This document shows, piece after piece, positions 1-10,385 of a stretch of DNA of 64,000 nt. Source of the DNA: Anastrepha obliqua (lineage: Eukaryota > Arthropoda > Insecta > Diptera > Tephritidae). Location of the stretch: contig NC_072893.1 of assembly GCF_027943255.1 (NCBI RefSeq), positions 6,572,001 to 6,636,000 on the forward strand, read 5' to 3'. The notes beneath the pieces are model-generated. The model saw only the letters and a list, made by a program, of their open reading frames with translations, did not search any database and was not told where the DNA came from. The translations under genes and the position numbers were made by a program. Each line of letters begins with the position of its first letter. The stretch's first letter is position 1.

Positions 1-1395
1 CAAAAAAAGTTGCATTACCAACTAAAAGGCATGCAAATAAGCACTTCGAGAAATGGAGGAATATTTTGTGGAAAGATGAATGCAAAATCGTGCGTATGGT
101 ACAAGAAGACGTATACTAAACAACTAAAACTATTAAGCATGGAGAATCAAGTTTGAACTGGCAGTGCTTCACAAAGGCGATATTAGCGATCCATTCAGTA
201 CCAATGCAGGCGTAAGGCAAGGTTGTCCCCTGTCGCTCCTTCTCTTCGCCATCATCCTTGATGACGTCATGAGCCAACTGACCCTGCAGAAGAAAAGGCA
301 TCGTATGGAGTTTCACCAGACATCTTGAGGACCTGGACTTCGCCGATGGCATCTGCCTATCCTCTCTCACGAGGCCGGACAAACTAGTCGCGCTGGCACG
401 CACTGTTGGACTGGAGATCAACATCGCCAAGACCAAGGCCATAGTTAATAATAGGCAGATATTGGCTGACGATAACCCGGTGGAATTCGTTGAAAGCATC
501 TCCTACCTCGGCATATGGTGAATCAGATGATGATGTCAACTGCAGGATGTCAGCAAGCAAGGGCAGCATTCGGGCGAATGTGTAAGGTATGGGGGAGTTC
601 GCATATCTCCAGGCGCACTAAGCTATGAATATTCGGCTCATGCGTAAAGACAGTATTGGTGTACGTAAGCGAAGAATGGGTGATCTCTAACACCATCACA
701 CAGAGGCTACAATTCTTCATCAACAAATGCTTCCGCATCATCTGCAGAATATTCTGGCCAAACACCATCAGTAACGACGCACTGTGGAGGTTAATGAACG
801 AGGAACCCATCCTCAGGCAAATCAAACGTAGAAAGTGACGATGGTCACACATTAAGAAAATCACCAGATAGCATCACAATAATGCCACTGGACTGGAACC
901 CACAAGGGAGCAGAGTTCGCTGTCGACCAAAAAACACTTGGAGGAGGTCGATGCTGCGCGAACTAGCAGATGCCGACATCTCATGGAACGGTTCAAAAAC
1001 AACAGCACAGAGTACGATGGAAGAGTTTTGTCAAGGCTCGATAAAGGAAACTGAGTGTATGTTCGCTTATGGAAAAAATTATACCATACGCTCGCGAAGA
1101 AATTCTACTGCAATGGATCTTTCAACAGTACAATTACCCAAAGCATACAAGCAAGTTGGCGCAGCAGTGGCTTCAGAGAAATAGGGTTGAGGTTATGAAA
1201 TAGTCTGTGCAGTCTCCAGGCTTTAATCCAATACAGAGGTTGTGGTACGATGTTAAGGGGTCATTTGCTTATACTCATCTAACAAACAATAATCAGCTTC
1301 GGGAGACAGTCGAGTATAGACATGAAAATCAATAGTTAAGGAACGTTTAAAAAAATCTCGTTAATTCGACGCATCGGCAAATACCAAATACTCAT
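1..1395 (+). mobile_element. Tc1-like transposon remnant, split by a LINE
   Basis: Two blocks of a Tc1-type DDE transposase lie either side of a LINE fragment. The left block (about 2-165) reads NILWKDE, the family's first catalytic region, then TIKHGESSLNWQCF, matching the usual TIKHGGGS segment. The right block (about 1046-1395) reads MEKIIPYAREE, WIFQQYNYPKHTSKLAQQW, QSPGFNPI and LVNSTHRQ. In intact members the QQD carries the second catalytic Asp; here it is QQY, and stops and frame changes are present, so it is dead. The element is cut by the window edge on the left, so its terminal repeat is not visible. Both blocks and the LINE lie on the same strand. The order of insertion is inferred from the LINE interrupting one transposase. 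Confidence 0.75.
165..1045 (+). pseudogene. Non-LTR retrotransposon (LINE) reverse transcriptase remnant
   Basis: Three frames together give a LINE reverse transcriptase C-terminal half. The segment at about 163-270 reads GVRQGCPLSLLLFAIILDD, the conserved RT block before the active site. At 339-350 the active-site box reads FADG where F/YADD is required, so catalysis is lost. Next come AKTKAIVNN and SISYLGI, and finally the C-terminal region with FINKCFRIICRIFWP (about 712-757) and LDWNPQGSR (about 885-911). Several stops and frameshifts are present and the 5' end is missing, as is usual for 5'-truncated LINE copies. Relatives of the same C-terminal type occur at 41655-42115 and 63745-63980. 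The clade is not fixed from this evidence. Confidence 0.8.
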
Positions 1396-1494
1396 TATTA
1401 TTATGATTTCTGATTAAAGATTTATTTAAAATGTTTTTTTATTCAAGAAAATCATACTACATTTTGCGAAAGCCAGTATAGCCTTCTTCGCCGG

Positions 1495-2710
1495 TAAATC
1501 TATGTTCGGCGGAGTCTCAAACCACGTGTCGTACTTTGGATGTACAACTTAGTGGTTCTGCCAATTTTGACATATGGTTGCCTAGTTTGGTAAGTAGCTC
1601 TTCAGAAGGGCTATAACACCACTAAACTAGAGAGTGCAGAGAACTGCATGTGTGGGCATCACTGGTGCTTGTAGAATATGTCCCACTGCTGCCTTCAACG
1701 TCATTCTGCACTTACTTCCCGTGCATCTGCAAGCTAAATCCTGCTCAGAGCGTTATAAGGTTGTCAGAGCGCTATATCCTGTAGAACATAGTAGCGTCTT
1801 GAAACAGATCTCCCCTTCCTTCTCTGTACTTCGCACTGATCTCTCCATCCGCAAACTGGGTTTCGCAGGGTTGTGCTAGGGCTATCTTTCCGAGCAGGCA
1901 AGATTGGAAAGAGGGGAGAGTCGGCACGGACATATTTACCTCTGTTTACACTGACGGATCCAAGATGGAATCTGAAGTGGGAGCAGGGGTTTTCTCTAAA
2001 TCATCCAGCATTTCGGTATCCTTTAAACTGCCGGAAACGAGCAGCATTTTTCAAGCAAAGGTCTTCGCGATCCTGCAAGCATGCAAAATGCTTAGGGGTC
2101 TGCCGTTGGGAGGCAGACATTAATAATTCTTCCGATAGTCAAGCTGCGATCAAGGCTCTGTCATCGTCATATTGCAGTTCTCCTCTCGTAAACTCCTGTA
2201 AGGAGGAACTCAAGCGCCTCGAACGTGGAGGAAACATTTCCCTTATCTGGGTTCCTGGGCACAGGAATATAGAGGGAAATGAAATTGCCGACGAGCTAGC
2301 CAGGAAGGGGTTGTTGTTGTTGTTGTAGCAGCATAAACATTCCCCACGCATATACGAGCAAAGCTGCTGGAGTGACAGTCATTGGTCGGATATAAATCCG
2401 GGTCGTTCCGGTTACGTAGAACCGACTATCGTGGAAACGAGCCTTGAAGCTCTTCTCAATTTCTTTCTAAAAAAGGGCAAGACAGATGGAGGTCTGTCTC
2501 GTCGTGTCCTGTTTCGAAAACACTATGGCCTCAATACGATATAAACAGAACGCTTAAAGTGATGGGAATCCCTCGGCATTCAATTTCCAAACTCATTGCG
2601 GTGTCTACTGGTCACTGGGAGATCGGTATTCATGCGGAGAGGCTTGGAATTCCATATACTGCTGAGAAAGAGACTGTTGAGCCCTTTCTCTACAAATGTC
2701 TCTACAAACA
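1495..2710 (+). pseudogene. R1/LOA-like LINE remnant with RNase H domain
   Basis: The stretch starts with the RT C-terminus (ILTYGCLVW, then KLERVQRTACVGITGAC near 1630). An RNase H domain follows. VYTDGSKMESEVGAGVFS (from about 1944) carries the first Asp. FQAKVFAIL has Lys in the place of the catalytic Glu. SSDSQAAIKAL (about 2134-2166) supplies the next Asp, and IWVPGHRNIEGNEIADELA closes the domain. After a 128-bp inserted repeat the LINE resumes with GIPRHSISKLIAVSTGHW (from about 2563) and a degraded Cys/His tail, ETVEPFLYKC. Frame changes, stops and the Glu-to-Lys change show it is inactive. The TDGSK ... NEIADELA order with a GHW segment is typical of R1/LOA-type LINE ORF2 ends. The clade is inferred; the RNase H call is firm. 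Confidence 0.85.
2311..2438. repeat. GTT-headed dispersed repeat inserted in the RNase H region
   Basis: The LINE frame stops right after ELARKG at 2310 and resumes about 2439. Between them lies a (TTG)n head followed by about 110 bp of G+C-richer sequence, including GGATATAAATCCGG, itself a near-palindrome. I recall similar GTT-headed sequences as common fly repeats, but that is memory, not a search. No clear target duplication was found. Confidence 0.5.
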
Positions 2711-2782
2711 TAAAAAAATCTTACTTCTTCTTCACTTCTTTCCCATTGTGTGGGCACTACTATTATTTTGACCGCAGCTGTA

Positions 2783-3060
2783 TATTCTTAAGTGGACGCT
2801 TAAGCCATTTTTTGTTGTTTTGCCGAGTTTCTCGTCCAATTTGTGATGTGTGGCTTGATGTTGTGCCACTTACATATGAAGAGCCGCCTCCAAAGGGCAG
2901 ATAATTAATTGTGAGAGATAAATTTTGCTGGTACAAATTTACCCGCAGATTTGCCATTGCCTGCCGAGGAGCGTCCGCTATTAGAAATAAACGTTTTCAA
3001 TAATTTTAATAATTTTGTTGTTTCATGAGTTGTTTCGAACCCGGGCACTACCACTACGAT
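2783..3060 (-). repeat. tRNA-derived SINE, diverged copy (minus strand)
   Basis: Read on the minus strand, this shares the order of blocks seen in the better copies at 8081 and 43141. These are a B-box-like region with TTCGAACCCGGG, then the AGCGGACGCTCCTCGGCAGG block (complement near 2960-2985), then CAAATCTGC, the GGAGGCGGCTC block, and a CATCAAGCCACACATCACAA segment. It is strongly diverged with an internal gap. Confidence 0.6.
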
Positions 3061-4704
3061 TGCATACTTATAATATAATATTTCTCCTTGACGACATATC
3101 TGCCTAAGCACAGCAACGTGTCAATCATGCCCCAAATGTGCACTGTATTTCGTGTTTCATTACTCTTCCTTCGTTCGTGGCTGTACATCCTTGCAGGCGG
3201 CTCTGCACCACCTTCCTGTATTACTGAGAATATTATCAAACTATTTGTTGGCGCATAATTCTGTAAACAAAAAATTGCAAATGCTCCACTGAGCTTTTTC
3301 ATTACATGTCTATTCAAAGCCGACAATGCAGTGATTCTAGGTTCAGCAGAAAACTTTAGAAATAATGAAGAAAAGGAAAATATTCTTCAATAGAACTCTC
3401 AGTTTGATTATTTCTGGGTATCTGAGTGTTCTACAGAATCTCTCTTCTACAGAAATTCTATTGGACATTTTCTTGTTTAATAGTTTTGATTGTGATGAGA
3501 AGACTATTTTTAGGGGCAGGTGTTGTACTAGTAAGTAAATCAAGGAACGATGAATGTTAGTTGATGCCGCATATCGCTTCGACATTACAAAAAATAAAAA
3601 CAATTTTACAAATATAGGAAATTTTGCACGCTTTCCCGAGCTCTCAAGCGAATTATCCATGTCCTTAGAATGTTGGCCACAGCGGTTTGAATGCTTCAAA
3701 AGGTTCAAGCAGTAAATTGAAGTCCCAAAAATAATTTGAGACGGATCGATGCTGTTGGATATTTTTACAGGTTACAGCAATCCAGAAGTCGGATGTACGG
3801 CACACCCGCAGTGGCTGCTTCTTAAGGGCAATGGTAATGTAAAAAAAGACGGAAAAAATGATCCGAGTAAATCCCGGACTTTATAAGAGTTTGCTTAGAT
3901 GAAGTATTGTGAAAAGGAGAATCTTCAATGAACCTTTAGGGCGAAAAAAGTAATCGTAAGAAATATCTATTAATATTTGCGGCCATTTTTCTCTAAAAGT
4001 TTTAGACAGTATTTTAAAAAAGTAATATAATTACACATTTACTTACTTTTCCAAGTATCTACTTGGTACTACTTTTACCCATTTTTCGAATAGCGTAAAA
4101 GCTCTGCACCTTTCGAGGCTTTCCATGAGACGGACCTTTTTTTGGCTTCTTCATAGGAGTGAAAATGCTAATCAGCCAGCCCCTGGAGTATACGACAATT
4201 GAGCTTACAACTACCATTTCAGCGTTTCTAAGTATTGTATGTGTTCAGCCCTTTTGCTGTGTGAAGCTGAGCCTTATCATATCGCCAGCTAATTTTGTCA
4301 TACCTTTGTCGCACATATTATATCTGTCAACCACAATTGTGGTAATTTTCCCTTCAGTACTCGCTTAAATGCGTTAAGGGCGTTCGATACCTGTCCCTAT
4401 GATGAGTTTTCAGCCAATTTTGAAACAAAAATTTTCTATGCTGATTCTTGTCATCAAAAACATCACTGCTGAAGTGTTCAAATAGCTACCGCAAAATGTA
4501 CTTCAGTAAGTATTTAAGTATCCCTGAGCATTAGCTGAGCCTCAGCCGCAGTTTCCTTCGAATGGAAGCAGAAAATAGAAACTTTCCGCTCATGAGGGAA
4601 GTTCTAAACAAGAACTGGCATCTTTGACTGATAATATTGTAGATTTATGAAGAAACAAAAATTCACAAATGCCATATCTTGGTGGTGAAAATGTAATACG
4701 TTTT
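3061..4704. other. No gene recognised
   Basis: A+T-rich sequence without a convincing gene. Minus-strand open stretches at 3054-3326 and 3343-3708 (121 codons) have no motif I recognise. Confidence 0.5.
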
Positions 4705-4945
4705 ATTAAAACGCAGCGGATTAGATGGATTGGCGACATCATAAGAATGCCCAGCGAAATAATCCAAAAAAAGTGTGTTTACTTTGCGTCCAATTGGAGG
4801 AAGAAAGAGAGGCCGACCAAGAAAGAGATGGCCTGATGACGTCGAAGCAGACTTAAAAGCCATGAACGTTCGTAATTGGAGAAATGAGGCAAGAGAGAGA
4901 CTGAAGCTATGGTCCACCACAGACTGTGAACTAAGAGAGACAGAG
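4705..4945 (+). pseudogene. RTE-like LINE, C-terminal tail
   Basis: The translation contains QRIRWIGDIIRMPSE, then GGRKRGRPRKRWPDDVEADL (about 4796-4855) and NWRNEARERLKLW. This block order (R-W-x-G-H, then RGRPRKRW-D-DVE-DL, then W) is the conserved end of many RTE/BovB-type LINE reverse transcriptases. Only the last 80 or so residues remain, with one frame change near 4772. At 4993-5040 a short minus-strand piece (complement has CGCTTAAGCGGTTATTGCG) resembles the RTE-type 3' tail at 18577-18765. Inactive fragment. Confidence 0.7.
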
Positions 4946-5074
4946 AGAGAGATATTTTGATTATGTTCACAGATGTCAAAGCAAGTTGTTATTCTTGATT
5001 GACGCAATAACCGCTTAAGCGATTTGCGCCAGTCGTTTCTTTTTAACACACTTTTATTAGCTCGGGTTGTATAT

Positions 5075-5095
5075 ATGTATGTATGTATGTATGTA
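5075..5095. repeat. (GTAT)n microsatellite
   Basis: Five tandem copies of GTAT just downstream of the LINE tail. Confidence 0.9.
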
Positions 5096-5222
5096 ACGGA
5101 ATCTTTGAGCTTAATTTTCACTGGCTTTTTTCTGGCTTCCACCGATGACAATGCAATAATTTGATAAAAGCTTTCCATTATCCTTATTAGGATTGCCAGG
5201 ATTAATATTTTCTTTTTTTTAC

Positions 5223-5243
5223 TGTGGGCAAAAAGTAAGGTGA
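5223..5243 (+). repeat. Possible transposon end shared with 7575-7595
   Basis: A 21-nt block, TGTGGGCAAAAAGTAAGGTG plus A, recurs with two differences at 7575-7595 in the same orientation. The motif resembles the outer end of a mariner-type inverted repeat. No inverted partner was found, so these may be solo ends. Confidence 0.35.
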
Positions 5244-5583
5244 ATTTGGTTGTAAAATGAAAAATCTTTATTTATTCTTGTAAATCAGTTTGTCAGGCTC
5301 CCTCCTCGAAATAAGTTCTTCATCCCGATTACTTCTTCATCACGGCCGATAACTGCATAGCTTTAGACTGACACTCGATAAGAAAGGCATTAAATATAAC
5401 ACGAATATATCGAATCATTTATTCACTGACTGCAATGATAACAATAATTTTCATTCATAATAAAAAATAGTTTAAAAAAACTAAAAAACACGCTTTTATT
5501 GCTAATCGAACTAAAAAGTAGAAAATAAATTTTAATGACAAAGGGGCCTATAATGAAGTAATAGCAAATCGAACGATCAGTCA

Positions 5584-5825
5584 TAGTCAACTACCTCAGA
5601 ACAAAATTATAACAAAAATTAAGATACAAATAGGTTAATTCAAATTAGAGTTAAAAGCGTGGGATGCTTGATATAGTAAATATTACAATCATTCTATTGG
5701 CAACTACCTATGTACAGAGGGTTATGAAAGTGAAGCAAAATTCATCCCACGCTTTTAACTCTAATTTGAATTAATCTATTTGTATCTTAATTTTTGTTAT
5801 AATTCTGTTCTGAGGTAGTTGACTA
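5584..5825. repeat. Long near-perfect inverted repeat (foldback or MITE candidate)
   Basis: The arms 5584-5666 and 5743-5825 are 83 bp each and complementary at 81 of 83 positions, separated by a 76-nt spacer. Both ends read TAGTCAACTACCTCAGAACA or its near complement. The unit has no coding capacity. It could be a foldback-type transposon or MITE; if transcribed it would form a long hairpin RNA. A truncated SINE begins within 10 bp of its right end. Confidence 0.9.
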
Positions 5826-5831
5826 TTAAAA

Positions 5832-6020
5832 AAAGCGGTCGCATATCGGCATGCAATGGCAAACCTCTGAGTGTATTTCTGCCATGAAAAAGGTCCTCAT
5901 CAAAAACCATTTCCCGTTCGGAGTCAGCTTAGAGCTGTAGGTCCCTTCACTTGTGGAACAGCATCAAGACGCCCAGCACAAATAGGAGGAGAAGCTCGGC
6001 CAACCACCCAATAAAGGATT
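5832..6020 (+). repeat. tRNA-derived SINE, 5'-truncated copy
   Basis: Begins inside the SINE body at AGCGGTCGC and continues with the blocks GTGTATTTCTGCCATGAAAA, GTTCGGAGTC and CAAATAGGAGGAG, matching the copy at 8081. The tRNA-like head with its A and B boxes is missing. Confidence 0.8.
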
Positions 6021-6261
6021 CAATCGCCACATATGCCGATACGCGAGTGCGGCGACTGTTTGTTTGATGACAGGAGGTACTTGTCATAGTTCACCACCAG
6101 ACCCAACGTTTTGTTTCTTTATACAGCTTAGGAAAATCAAAACTAACAGAGCGTTTATTAAGGCCGAAGTCAAAGCTTAGTGTATGCCATTTCCGGTCTT
6201 TGTATTTCGATTAGCGCTTATTAGTGGTCGGTCGATTTCTTGATGTGCACTGTACGGCAAC

Positions 6262-6455
6262 CACCCGCGGGGTAAGCGCAATTGTCGAGTACAATTCTGT
6301 CCCGAAAGAACTTCGCATGCAAAACCATCTGCCGTTCGGAGGCCTCATGAAACTGTAGGACACTCCGAAGGAAAGATAATATCATGGCGCGGCAACTCAA
6401 ATTGGACAAGAAGTTCAACGAGGCGAGGAGCAAAGGGCGTTTGCGCCAATTTCGC
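6262..6455 (+). repeat. tRNA-derived SINE, diverged partial copy
   Basis: Contains CATCTGCCGTTCGGAG, then GAAACTGTAGGACACTCC and the end block GTTTGCGCCAATT, in the order of the SINE at 8081. The head is not recognisable. Confidence 0.55.
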
Positions 6456-8080
6456 TAATTAATACTCTACACTTTCTGAAGTTAATATAATATTATTTCC
6501 TGTTGTAGGTCGCAAGTACACACTTAAAGTGCACCCTGTTAAGTATGTAAAGAGACTGTAAAATATTTCCTGAGTGACGCCACGCCACGTTAAGTTTAAA
6601 TGAAGTATTGGAAAACAAAACAGAACAACACGAATTCGACTTCAACCCCCAAATGAGGAGTGCTGCTTTAATAGGAATATGAAAGTACATTATAACGGCT
6701 TGTTAAAATTTTATATACAGCTGGTTGAAAGCTCAACGGAATGAGTGTCTTAAAATAAAGCGCCACGCTTCTTATTTCCATGCCACACTCGCAACGCCTC
6801 AACATTTTCCTTGTAATCCCACATACGAGTACATAAATATTTAATGAAGGCTGAGTCCCGAGTAAACGCCGTAATGATCATAATAATCATAACCGTAATA
6901 ATACTGCAAGTAACAACAACACGAACACCGTTTCGTTGGTGGATTACCGGCAGGGCCATTGCCAATAATGACGTTGCGAGTCGACTTGAGTCCAATTGAA
7001 ATTGAAGTTAAGTGCGAGCAGTTACTTGCATTTGGTTGAAGCTGCACTAAGCCGGGCGGGAACGTGCTTAAATGTGTGGGTGTGTGTAGTGAACTGGACT
7101 AAAACCAAAAACTTGCGACAGCAGGCGGCGGTGTGTGGCAAATATAGAAAACTTTTTGAGTGCACTTATTTTGCTCATGTACTTTTGCTCAATTTTATTT
7201 TAATTTTTCTCATGACATGCCTTTTTTTGTGCTCTAAACTTTCGTCCTTAACTAATAAGCCTGCATTTTGACTGCGGTTCATTTTTAATTAAAAGTAGCG
7301 ATGGTGCGCATCAAAGGCGGCTGAATGAGATGTGACTGAGGAAGGGCAAAACTATTATCGGTGAGGGCGGTGAGGGAAAATCAGTATGTTGTGTGATGCT
7401 GTAAAACTTGCGCTGGCTAATGGTTCGGTCTAATTAAACTGTATTTTCTTTAATCTTCTTAAAAGGTTTGCTTTAATGTTAAGCTAACCATAAAAGGGAT
7501 TGTAGTCAATAGAAAATGGACAGTGTTGAGCTGTGTAACGGGTATTAATAAAAATTAGACATCACAGCTAATGCAGTGAGCAAAAAGTAAGGTGATATTT
7601 TAAATTGAACCCTTGAACGACCTTCGAATTTATACACACCTGGTTAAGTTAGCTTATTAGAAATGCGATGTTTTGATTTCTTTTGTAGTTTTAATAAAAA
7701 ATAATAAAAATATACTTTCTACAATAAAAATCATATAAATCAAAGTTCGAGACTTTGCACAAAATTTATAAAAATTCCGCGAATTTGTACCAAAAATTTA
7801 AATATTTTAATCAGAATTTGTAAAAAAAATTCAGGTACGCATTTTCCCACCACATTAAATGTTAGCATAATAAATTGCAAGCTTGAAGTGGCTCAAAGAT
7901 CTTTTTAATTTTTGAAAAATTTTATATCTTTTATACCTGCCTTTTCTCAATATAAAAAAATTTTCACGCATTAATAAAAACTGGTCAAAGGTTCACTTAG
8001 TCTATTAGTGAACTACTTTCCAGCATGGTACATACAAGGTGGTACATACAAGGTGGCAAAATTAATCACTCTAGCGGAAG
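6456..8080. other. No gene recognised
   Basis: Non-coding sequence apart from a possible transposon end at 7575-7595 (see 5223-5243). The stretch 7680-7850 resembles, loosely, stretches near 26440, 37150 and 53100. Confidence 0.5.
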
Positions 8081-8388
8081 ATAGCTAATGGGTTGGTGCT
8101 TGACTACCATTCGGAATTCACAGAGAGAACGAAGGTTCAACTCTCGGTGAAACACCAAAATTGAAGAAAAACATTTTTCTAATAGCGGTCGCCCCTCCGT
8201 GCAAACCTCCGAGTGTATTTCTGCCATGAAAAAGCTCCTCATAAAAATATCTGCCGTTCGGAGTCGGCTTGAAACTGTAGTTCCCTCCATTTGTGGATCA
8301 ACATCAAGACGCACGCCACAAATAGGAGGAGGAGCTCGGCCAAACACCCAAAAAGAGTGAACGCGCCAATTATATATATATATATATC
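8081..8388 (+). repeat. tRNA-derived SINE, near full-length
   Basis: The head TAGCTAATGGGTTGGTG (from about 8083) fits a polymerase III A box, and GAAGGTTCAACTCTCGG near 8131 fits a diverged B box. The body has AGCGGTCGCCCCTC, ATCTGCCGTTCGGAGTCGG and CAAATAGGAGGAGGAGCTCG, and it ends in ACGCGCCAATT plus a (TA)n run. Together with the copy at 43141 it defines the family used to recognise the others. SINEs of this build are non-coding and depend on LINE enzymes. Confidence 0.85.
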
Positions 8389-9014
8389 GGAAGATTCATT
8401 ATTTTTGCAAATGGTGTAGTCCGTCAATCAACTCATTCCGAACTTGGCAGCTGCAGAAACCAAACAAACAAGCAATGAAGCGCGCAAAGGTCAAAATAAA
8501 AATTTTCATCACTCAAATAAATTTTTGTTATTTTTTTTAAAAAGTTGATCAAAAACAGAAATGGATAATTAATTTTGCGCCACATTGCATGATTGTAGAA
8601 GATTCTAGAAACTTGAAAAATTTATATAATTTTTTTTCCTTATTCACTCCTCTCAGGAGAATAGGGCCTGAACAACCTCAGTCTTGCGTTGGTTTTTTTT
8701 AATCTATTTTGATTTCTGACAGGGTAAGTGATTAGCCTGCCTCTGCCAGTCCTAAGTAGCGGGAATGCACACCTGTCGTTGCTTCGGAACAGCGCCTTCT
8801 TACTGCTTTGAGCGCCATCTGTGTGAAACATTTTTCTGGCTGAAGGATCGCACAGATGGTCGAGGACTTCGCTAAATTTGGTGTGTCTGCGCTATTATCG
8901 CGATTGCCCGCTTCCTCTGGCTGGCGTCACTGATACATTGTGCAAATAATGCGCTGGCAATTGTACGGGAGTTAGGATGTAAGCGTAAGTTGTTGTTGGG
9001 GTTGAGGAAAGAGA
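8389..9014. other. No gene; possible LINE 3' tail 8640-8980 (minus)
   Basis: A G+C-richer island at about 8640-8980 stands out. On the minus strand it ends in a segment with GGTTGTTCAGGCCC that looks like the 3' untranslated end of a LINE, but no coding domain is visible to confirm this. Confidence 0.3.
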
Positions 9015-9375
9015 ATTGTTAAAATTTATTTAGTAAAAAATCTTCATATTTTGCTAAAAATAATTTATTAAAAAACTTATATATTTTGCTAAAAATTATT
9101 TATTAAAATATTTATATTTTGTTAAAATTTATTTATTAAAAAATGTATATATTTTGCTAAAAATTATTTATTATAAAATTTATCTACTTTGTTAAAAATT
9201 ATTTACTAAAAAACTTATATATTTTGCTAAAAATTATTTATTAAAATATTTATATTTTTTTCATTAAAATTTATTTATTAAAAATTTATATATTTTGTTA
9301 CAAATTATCTATGAAAAATTTATATATTTTGCTAAAAAATATTTATTAACAATTTAAAATTTATTTATTAAAATT
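9015..9375. repeat. A+T-rich minisatellite, unit about 34 bp
   Basis: About ten imperfect tandem units alternate ATTTTGCTAAAAATTATTTA with TTAAAAAACTTATAT. Some units differ by GTTAAAA for GCTAAAA, so two unit types are interleaved. Confidence 0.85.
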
Positions 9376-10227
9376 AAGAAAAAAACCATTTTAGTTTTTT
9401 TTATATATTTATTAAATTTTTATAAATAATTGCAAACAGAAAAAATAGGAAAATTATTTTTACAAGTCTCAAGAGGTGAAGCTGTTTCAAATACAAATTT
9501 AATTTGGGGTAAGTAATGATTTTGTCTACAGAGTTCCTTAACCCTACAGTGGTCATGCAATCAATTCTAATAAAATCACAAGATTCTTAATAATGTGGCT
9601 TTAATTTTTATTGATTTTTGTGAAGTTAAAAGAAGTGTTTACTTCTCCCTTAATTCTTCCTTGGTATGAATTATATGAATACATAGACTTATACAAAATT
9701 CGGGAATTTTCGAATTTTGTTTTTTTGTTGTTTGTTGGTTTTAAAAGGTCATGATATCGTGTCACAAATAGGCGCTTGACAACTGCAGAGTTAATTTGAC
9801 AATTTTTTTCTAATTTAAAGTGTCTACCTAAAAATTTCCCCTTCCGAATTTCGATTTCCGAAATTTCGAACTCTATAAATTATAATGTGTGGACAAAGTT
9901 AACGAATTCAGAATAGCAGATACTTCATAGACAAGTATGATAGATTACAAGGTTTGACCTTCCGAGGCGGAATGGTGAGTGTAACTTTTGAAGTGAGGTG
10001 AGTTGAATACAATCAGTCTTCCAATCAGTCGTTGCTAAGGCGGCAATCAAGTGCCAATTAGCAGTGGCTATGTGAGCTTTTCGTGCATAATGGTCAATCT
10101 CAGTATTTGCCGATCTCTGTCTCGTAAACAAACCGCTGTCATATCCCCTGTTACGTCAGGAAATGAGCTGATTCCTTTAAAATCGTATATCCGGTTAAAG
10201 GTCGGATGTTGGCGACACCTTCTGTAT
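9376..10227. other. No gene recognised
   Basis: A+T-rich non-coding sequence. A 68-codon minus-strand frame at 9925-10131 follows the transposase piece at 10228 but shows no transposase motif. Confidence 0.4.
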
Positions 10228-10385
10228 TCTCTCCACCATGCCAAATGGAGTATCTAAATTGAAAATTATTTCCAGTCAGCGTGACTTGATAGTGCTCGCC
10301 ATTCACTGTCACTACAGCGCTTTTCTCATTGCGAAAGAAATAAGGAGTGATGATGCCGCAAGTGTTATATGAACTTCGCAAATAG
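10228..10385 (-). pseudogene. Mariner-type (DUF4817 clan) transposase fragment
   Basis: The minus strand reads CGIITPYFFRNEKSAVVTVN followed by GEHYQ. This matches the segment between the first and second catalytic Asp in the transposase at 51624-52671, which has GGIIGPYFFQNKAGQAVSVN. The adjoining QQDGA block cannot be found, so the copy is broken. It is one of six relics of the same transposase clan in the window. Confidence 0.65.

Noticed and set aside
4663..5178. 171-codon minus-strand frame
   Set aside because: It is the antisense of the RTE-like LINE tail at 4705-4945 and adjoining microsatellite.
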